Virus record (IMG/VR): IMGVR_UViG_3300032737_000059
Location: 1 to 32,810 of that record
Source: a virus
Reading direction: 5' to 3' (one strand)
Length of the DNA stretch: 32,810 bases
Shown here: positions 29,319-32,810 of the stretch, in pieces
Layout: each line of letters opens with the position of its first letter
How positions within the stretch are numbered: the stretch's first letter is position 1
The notes under the pieces: model-generated
The model's database searches: none
What the model was told of the DNA's origin: nothing
What the model saw: the letters and a program-made list of their open reading frames with translations, nothing else
Position numbers and translations under genes: made by a program

Positions 29319-30119
29319 GTGGACGTTAAGAGCTTTCAATTAAGCTCGAGTCTTGTTCGATCGAGTTATAAGTCTATTAATCTGGACGCCTATACAGGTA
29401 AAGTTTCCGTTACTTTCGGAGTTATTTACCCTACGATCGGGAACTGGCAGTTAACCTCTTTTAAATATTACGATGGTTCCTGGCATGACTGTACAATCCA
29501 CGCCGATAGTGCTGTAGTAAAATCCACTAATTATAACGCTACCCACAAGGAAAAGAATTTTATTGTAATATGGGACGCCTCCGAGGACCTTACTTTATTG
29601 GCTCATACTGATTTGAAAATAAAGCTATCGGTAGAGGATGCAGACGGAGCGGAGGACGATTATAGTGTATCAAGCAATACTAGCGCGATTTTTAACTTCG
29701 ATTTATTACCTAAAGTAGATAAGGCCGTCGAGCCGACTATCTACCAAAAAGATACGACCCCGGACTTTATTGCCGAGGTTCCTAGCTCGGTAGAGGTTTG
29801 TAATATGCACTTTATTTTAAAGATTGCCACTAACGAGGCCCTGGATGAAAACCTTATAACGGTCGACTCCTCGGATTCGCAAACTGGCTGGTACTTTGAA
29901 ATAGAGGAGGCTTACGTTAGTATGTTAGCCGCCGGCTGTCCCGATAAATCAGCTTTGGTAGATAACGCCAGGTTAAAATATGTTAAACAGGGGGCCATGA
30001 CCCCGCCTGATGTATTTTACTGGCAAATGTATGTAAAAACGGCTACGAAAAAGGCCGACGGAGTAGGTGAATTAGACCTGGCCCCTGGGGCTATGGCTGG
30101 CTATCCATGCAATTACTAA
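29319..30119 (+). CDS. Beta-rich structural protein (266 aa), GTG start
   Basis: GTG start with AGGAG 8 bases upstream. The protein is Ser/Thr/Asp-rich with many predicted strands (TGKVSVTFGVIYPTIGNWQL, VEDADGAEDDYSVSSNTS), compatible with Ig-like or jelly-roll modules of tail or fibre proteins. The C-terminal half has a cluster with two Cys. It is unrelated by eye to the fibre paralogues that follow. No signal peptide. Confidence 0.5.
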   Translation: MDVKSFQLSSSLVRSSYKSINLDAYTGKVSVTFGVIYPTIGNWQLTSFKYYDGSWHDCTIHADSAVVKSTNYNATHKEKNFIVIWDASEDLTLLAHTDLKIKLSVEDADGAEDDYSVSSNTSAIFNFDLLPKVDKAVEPTIYQKDTTPDFIAEVPSSVEVCNMHFILKIATNEALDENLITVDSSDSQTGWYFEIEEAYVSMLAAGCPDKSALVDNARLKYVKQGAMTPPDVFYWQMYVKTATKKADGVGELDLAPGAMAGYPCNY

Positions 30120-30128
30120 AGGATCAAT

Positions 30129-30248
30129 ATGAGTAAAGGCACAAAGCGCATGTTAATTGTTTTTGCCGTTGCTATTGGGATACCCTTGTCGGGCGTTCTA
30201 TGGGCATTTTTAAATCTGTGGATTATGGGAATAGCGAATAAATTATGA
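30129..30248 (+). CDS. Small membrane protein (39 aa)
   Basis: AAGGA precedes the ATG. After a basic start (SKGTKR) a long hydrophobic stretch (LIVFAVAIGIPLSGVLWAFL) covers most of the peptide, suggesting one membrane pass. It lies directly before the fibre paralogues. Holin-like peptides can be this small, but no evidence decides. Confidence 0.45.
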   Translation: MSKGTKRMLIVFAVAIGIPLSGVLWAFLNLWIMGIANKL

Positions 30249-30297
30249 TCGAATTCAGATCCACCGGCTTGTATAAAAACTATAATAAGGTTATAAT

Positions 30298-31056
30298 ATG
30301 AGAAAATATTTAGCAATTCTTATAATGATAGGTGTAATTACCGGCCAGAGCGGAGAGGACCGGACCGGAACCTATATATCCGCGTTTTATAAATCCTGGT
30401 TAAATTTTACCGGTACTAGTCACGATTCGATATTAATAGCCGTTACCCGTATCCAGGACGGAGCCGGGTATTACGCTCCATTTTCCCTGGGCCAGGATAG
30501 CCTGGTTATTCACGGCTACACTCAGATTAATAAAAATTTGGTAGCCGAGAACGCGGCCGGACCCGCGATCCTGGACGAGGGGGCGACCCTCTCTAATCCG
30601 ACTTTAGTACCAAACCAGGCGGACAATAATACGGGAATAGGAAGCCAGGGCGACCAACTAGGAATTATATCGGCCGGCTCCCGTGTATTCGATATGGATA
30701 ACAATGGGTCCGGTACACTTTTATCTATGGTATCGTCCTCCTCTTTATGGTTGTCTTATGATGAATATCCTGATGCCTCGACGGAATTTCGGGCTCGCAA
30801 AGTTTTTGCTTATAGTACCAGGTCAGACGCGGGAGAGCAAGAAATAGATATACCCGCGGACAGGGTCGAATTAGTCGGTCAGCTAGGTTTTATTATCGAT
30901 TGCGACGGAAACGCGGCCTGGAACAATATTACAGTTATAGCTGATGGCGGCGGGAAAACCATAAACGGAGCCGGATCGGTTAAATTAAATACCGATTACG
31001 GTTGGATGCTTACAATAAGTTTTAACGATTCTGTTTTTGCTACCGGATCACTTTAG
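30298..31056 (+). CDS. Fibre-like protein with N-terminal signal peptide, paralogue 1 (252 aa)
   Basis: The N-terminus (KYLAILIMIGVITGQSG) is a signal peptide. It is followed by a module shared with the next two genes: FYKSWLNFTGT, VTRIQDGAGYYAP, DSLVIHGYTQI, AAGPAILDEGA. The RIQDGAG...DSLVIHGY block resembles the N-terminal block of tail-fibre proteins that carries a VQDG signature. The C-terminus is beta-rich (ADGGGKTINGAGSVKLNTDYG). It is likely an extended fibre or surface protein. Export by Sec is unusual for tail fibres; this entry and its two paralogues deserve study. Confidence 0.65.
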   Translation: MRKYLAILIMIGVITGQSGEDRTGTYISAFYKSWLNFTGTSHDSILIAVTRIQDGAGYYAPFSLGQDSLVIHGYTQINKNLVAENAAGPAILDEGATLSNPTLVPNQADNNTGIGSQGDQLGIISAGSRVFDMDNNGSGTLLSMVSSSSLWLSYDEYPDASTEFRARKVFAYSTRSDAGEQEIDIPADRVELVGQLGFIIDCDGNAAWNNITVIADGGGKTINGAGSVKLNTDYGWMLTISFNDSVFATGSL

Positions 31057-31066
31057 GAGTAAGATT

Positions 31067-31813
31067 ATGAGAAAATTATTAGCAATTATTTTAATTAGCG
31101 GCCTGGTATTTGGTCAGAGCGGCGACGCGAGGGCCACAACCTCAATTAACGCCTTTTATAAATCCTGGCTCCAGTTGACCGGGACTAATAACGACACTAT
31201 AGTAACGGACGTTACTCGTATCCAGGACGGAGCCGGTTATTATGCTCCGCTTAGCATAGGGACCGACTCCCTGGTAATTCATGGCTATACGGTAATAGAA
31301 AAGAAGTTAACAGTCGAGGACGCGGCCGGTCCGGCGATTTTAAACGAGGCAGCCAGTATCACTAATCCGACACTATTACCCAATAAGGCCGATCCTAATA
31401 CTGGTATAGGCGGCGACGGATCGGACCGCCTGAGCTTTATAGCCGGCGGGACCGAGGTAGCTTATGCTTATTCCTCCGGCGGCGTTCAATATTTTTATAT
31501 TAATAGCGGTTTTGGATTCGGGGCCACTAACGTAGTACTAGCCACTTATACCCTAGACCTGGACGATAGCTTTATAGCGGCTAATCATAGCTCTGGAGGA
31601 GTTCAGACTCTTAGTCTCCCGGCCTCTCCTCCGAGTGGCTGGATTATTATTATAATTGATATAGAGGGTAACGCCTCGGGGAATACTATTACTATAGATA
31701 CGGTAGGCGCGGAAACTATTAACGGAGCCGCTAGCGTTACAATTACAACCGACTACGGCTGGAGAATAATATCCGCTTTCGGTGGCGAATATTACGCCAC
31801 TGGAGAACTTTAA
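31067..31813 (+). CDS. Fibre-like protein with N-terminal signal peptide, paralogue 2 (248 aa)
   Basis: Start chosen at 31067 because TAGGAG lies 8 bases upstream; an upstream in-frame ATG would overlap paralogue 1. The signal peptide RKLLAIILISGLVFGQSG precedes the same module as in paralogue 1 (FYKSWLQLTGT, VTRIQDGAGYYAP, DSLVIHGYTVI, AAGPAILNEAA). The same C-terminal pattern (GAETINGAASVTITTDYGW) recurs. The middle segments differ, suggesting duplication followed by divergence. Confidence 0.65.
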   Translation: MRKLLAIILISGLVFGQSGDARATTSINAFYKSWLQLTGTNNDTIVTDVTRIQDGAGYYAPLSIGTDSLVIHGYTVIEKKLTVEDAAGPAILNEAASITNPTLLPNKADPNTGIGGDGSDRLSFIAGGTEVAYAYSSGGVQYFYINSGFGFGATNVVLATYTLDLDDSFIAANHSSGGVQTLSLPASPPSGWIIIIIDIEGNASGNTITIDTVGAETINGAASVTITTDYGWRIISAFGGEYYATGEL

Positions 31814-31827
31814 ACAGGAGTAAACCC

Positions 31828-32810
31828 ATGAAAAACCTAATCAAAATTTTATTAATTACTAGCCTGGTATTCGCCCAGAATGATCGAAGTAACGCCCGGT
31901 TTTCTCGATACTATAAAAGCATACTCCAGCTAACCGGGACCTCTAATAGTGAGATCGGCGCGGAATTAGTCCGGGTCCAGGACGGGGCCGGGAATTTCTC
32001 CCCTTTGTGGATCGCTACGGATAGTGTAAAGGTCTCCGGGACTTTTTGGGTAACTGGAGCGGTTACTCTGGATAGTGTGGACGCCAGAATAATTACAGTC
32101 GATTCGGTTTATGTTGCTGACTTAACTAATCTGGATTATGCTACAGCTACCCGATTATTGGCTACCGACGGATCAAAAAACGTAGTGTCAACCGATCTTA
32201 ATTCGTGGGTTACTGGTACAGCCTACGAGGTTACAATTGCCGACGACGCCGACGGAACTATTACTATTAGTTTACCAGATTCGGTTTATCAGAATTTATT
32301 TGAGGCCGATAGTATTTGGGCAAATTACGCCGGGATAGCTAATTTATTAGATGTTGACGGCTTAACGGAATTAGATAGTACTCATATATCGCTCGGTCTG
32401 GAAATCGACAGTATTTTAACTTTCAGTAATAGCGGGGTAGTTATAAGTCAAGATTCCTCGGGCGAATTACATATAGAGGGCTCTTGGAATCCAACTACAG
32501 ACGATGGTCACGATCTTGGACGGCCTGGATTTGAGTGGAAGGATATTAGCATAGATGGAGTTGCATATATAGATTCGCTTGAGGTTCATGGTAACGCCTC
32601 TATTGCAAGTCACTGGAATTTTAAAGATAATGCCCTGACTTCACTCACTGATAATAACACGACGTTTACCGCTTTTGCTGGTAAGGCTATTGTGATTGAA
32701 TCAGTAAGTATGGACGGTGGAGTGGTTACAGGTGTAACAGATTTGACAATGACAGGCACAATACAGGGGAGTGGACTTAATACATTGCTCTCTCAGGGTG
32801 TATCTTGGGA
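31828..32810 (+). CDS. Fibre-like protein with N-terminal signal peptide, paralogue 3 (3' truncated by window)
   Basis: The frame is open from 31828 to the last base (327 codons and 2 extra bases) without a stop. AGGAG precedes the ATG. Signal peptide: KNLIKILLITSLVFAQ. The shared N-module is shorter (YYKSILQLTGT, LVRVQDGAGNFSPLWI, DSVKVSG). Later parts carry typical tail-fibre blocks, including LLATDGSKNVVSTDLNSWV and WNPTTDDGHDLGRPGFEW. From about base 32550 onward base composition changes (more GCA, TGC, TGG), so the distal part may have been exchanged. Confidence 0.65.
   Translation, partial: MKNLIKILLITSLVFAQNDRSNARFSRYYKSILQLTGTSNSEIGAELVRVQDGAGNFSPLWIATDSVKVSGTFWVTGAVTLDSVDARIITVDSVYVADLTNLDYATATRLLATDGSKNVVSTDLNSWVTGTAYEVTIADDADGTITISLPDSVYQNLFEADSIWANYAGIANLLDVDGLTELDSTHISLGLEIDSILTFSNSGVVISQDSSGELHIEGSWNPTTDDGHDLGRPGFEWKDISIDGVAYIDSLEVHGNASIASHWNFKDNALTSLTDNNTTFTAFAGKAIVIESVSMDGGVVTGVTDLTMTGTIQGSGLNTLLSQGVSW

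Noticed and set aside
1-32810. CRISPR array, insertion sequence or integrase gene
   Set aside because: No regularly spaced repeats, no transposase motif and no tyrosine or serine recombinase motif was seen in any frame of the window.

Overview
The window is a contiguous piece of a tailed double-stranded DNA bacteriophage (Caudoviricetes). It reads like most of one phage genome opened at an arbitrary point: it begins inside the 3' end of a tail tape-measure gene and ends inside a tail-fibre-like gene. Apart from one short gene at 7429-7692, everything reads rightward, and genes are tightly packed with TAATG/ATGA overlaps. The stop codons are standard and most genes have strong AGGAG/GGAGG ribosome-binding sites. 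The host cannot be named. Several Sec signal peptides ending in GQ/AQ hint at an envelope style seen in Bacteroidetes, Marinimicrobia-like and related Gram-negative lineages, but the strong Shine-Dalgarno sites argue against Bacteroidetes proper.

Layout. (1) 1-3247: end of the tail module (tape-measure C-terminus, two tail proteins, a fibre-like protein), closed by a hairpin terminator at 3270-3309. (2) 3310-3678: a control region with two near-identical 16-bp palindromes, a sigma70-like promoter and a structured leader. (3) 3679-7420: small early genes, including a truncated TopoVIA/Toprim-like protein, a 61-nt tRNA-like fold and an XRE repressor-like protein. (4) 7429-7958: a divergent switch, with a leftward 87-aa gene, a third copy of the palindrome, and a rightward Cro-like HTH gene; promoters in both directions overlap the palindrome. 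(5) 7979-17174: recombination and replication genes (ERF annealing protein, DUF4373-type replisome organiser, winged-helix protein, NinG/Rap-like nuclease) among about 25 small genes, many zinc-ribbon-like or single-pass membrane proteins. (6) 17403-28048: packaging and head-to-tail module (TerS, TerL, portal, Mu gpG-like, MuF fused to an HExxH zincin, scaffold, HK97-type capsid, connectors, two paralogous tail-tube-like proteins). (7) 28061-32810: small membrane proteins, beta-rich virion-like proteins and three tandem fibre paralogues that each carry an N-terminal signal peptide.

How it fits together. The palindromes and the Cro-like and XRE proteins form a plausible early/late or lysogeny-type switch. 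The ERF, DUF4373, NinG and Toprim proteins act on phage DNA. TerS and TerL package it through the portal into a scaffolded HK97 head. The tail genes continue off both window ends. No integrase, DNA polymerase, recognisable endolysin or tail-assembly chaperone pair is visible; these may lie outside the window.

The points most worth a second look are: the three signal-peptide-bearing fibre paralogues and a fourth secreted protein directly behind the capsid gene; the MuF-zincin fusion; the three-copy operator system with a face-to-face promoter pair; the apparently leaderless promoter of the scaffold gene; the long out-of-frame TerS/TerL overlap with atypical Walker motifs; the tRNA-like element; and two patches of foreign-looking base composition (about 12.04-12.59 kb and after about 32.5 kb).
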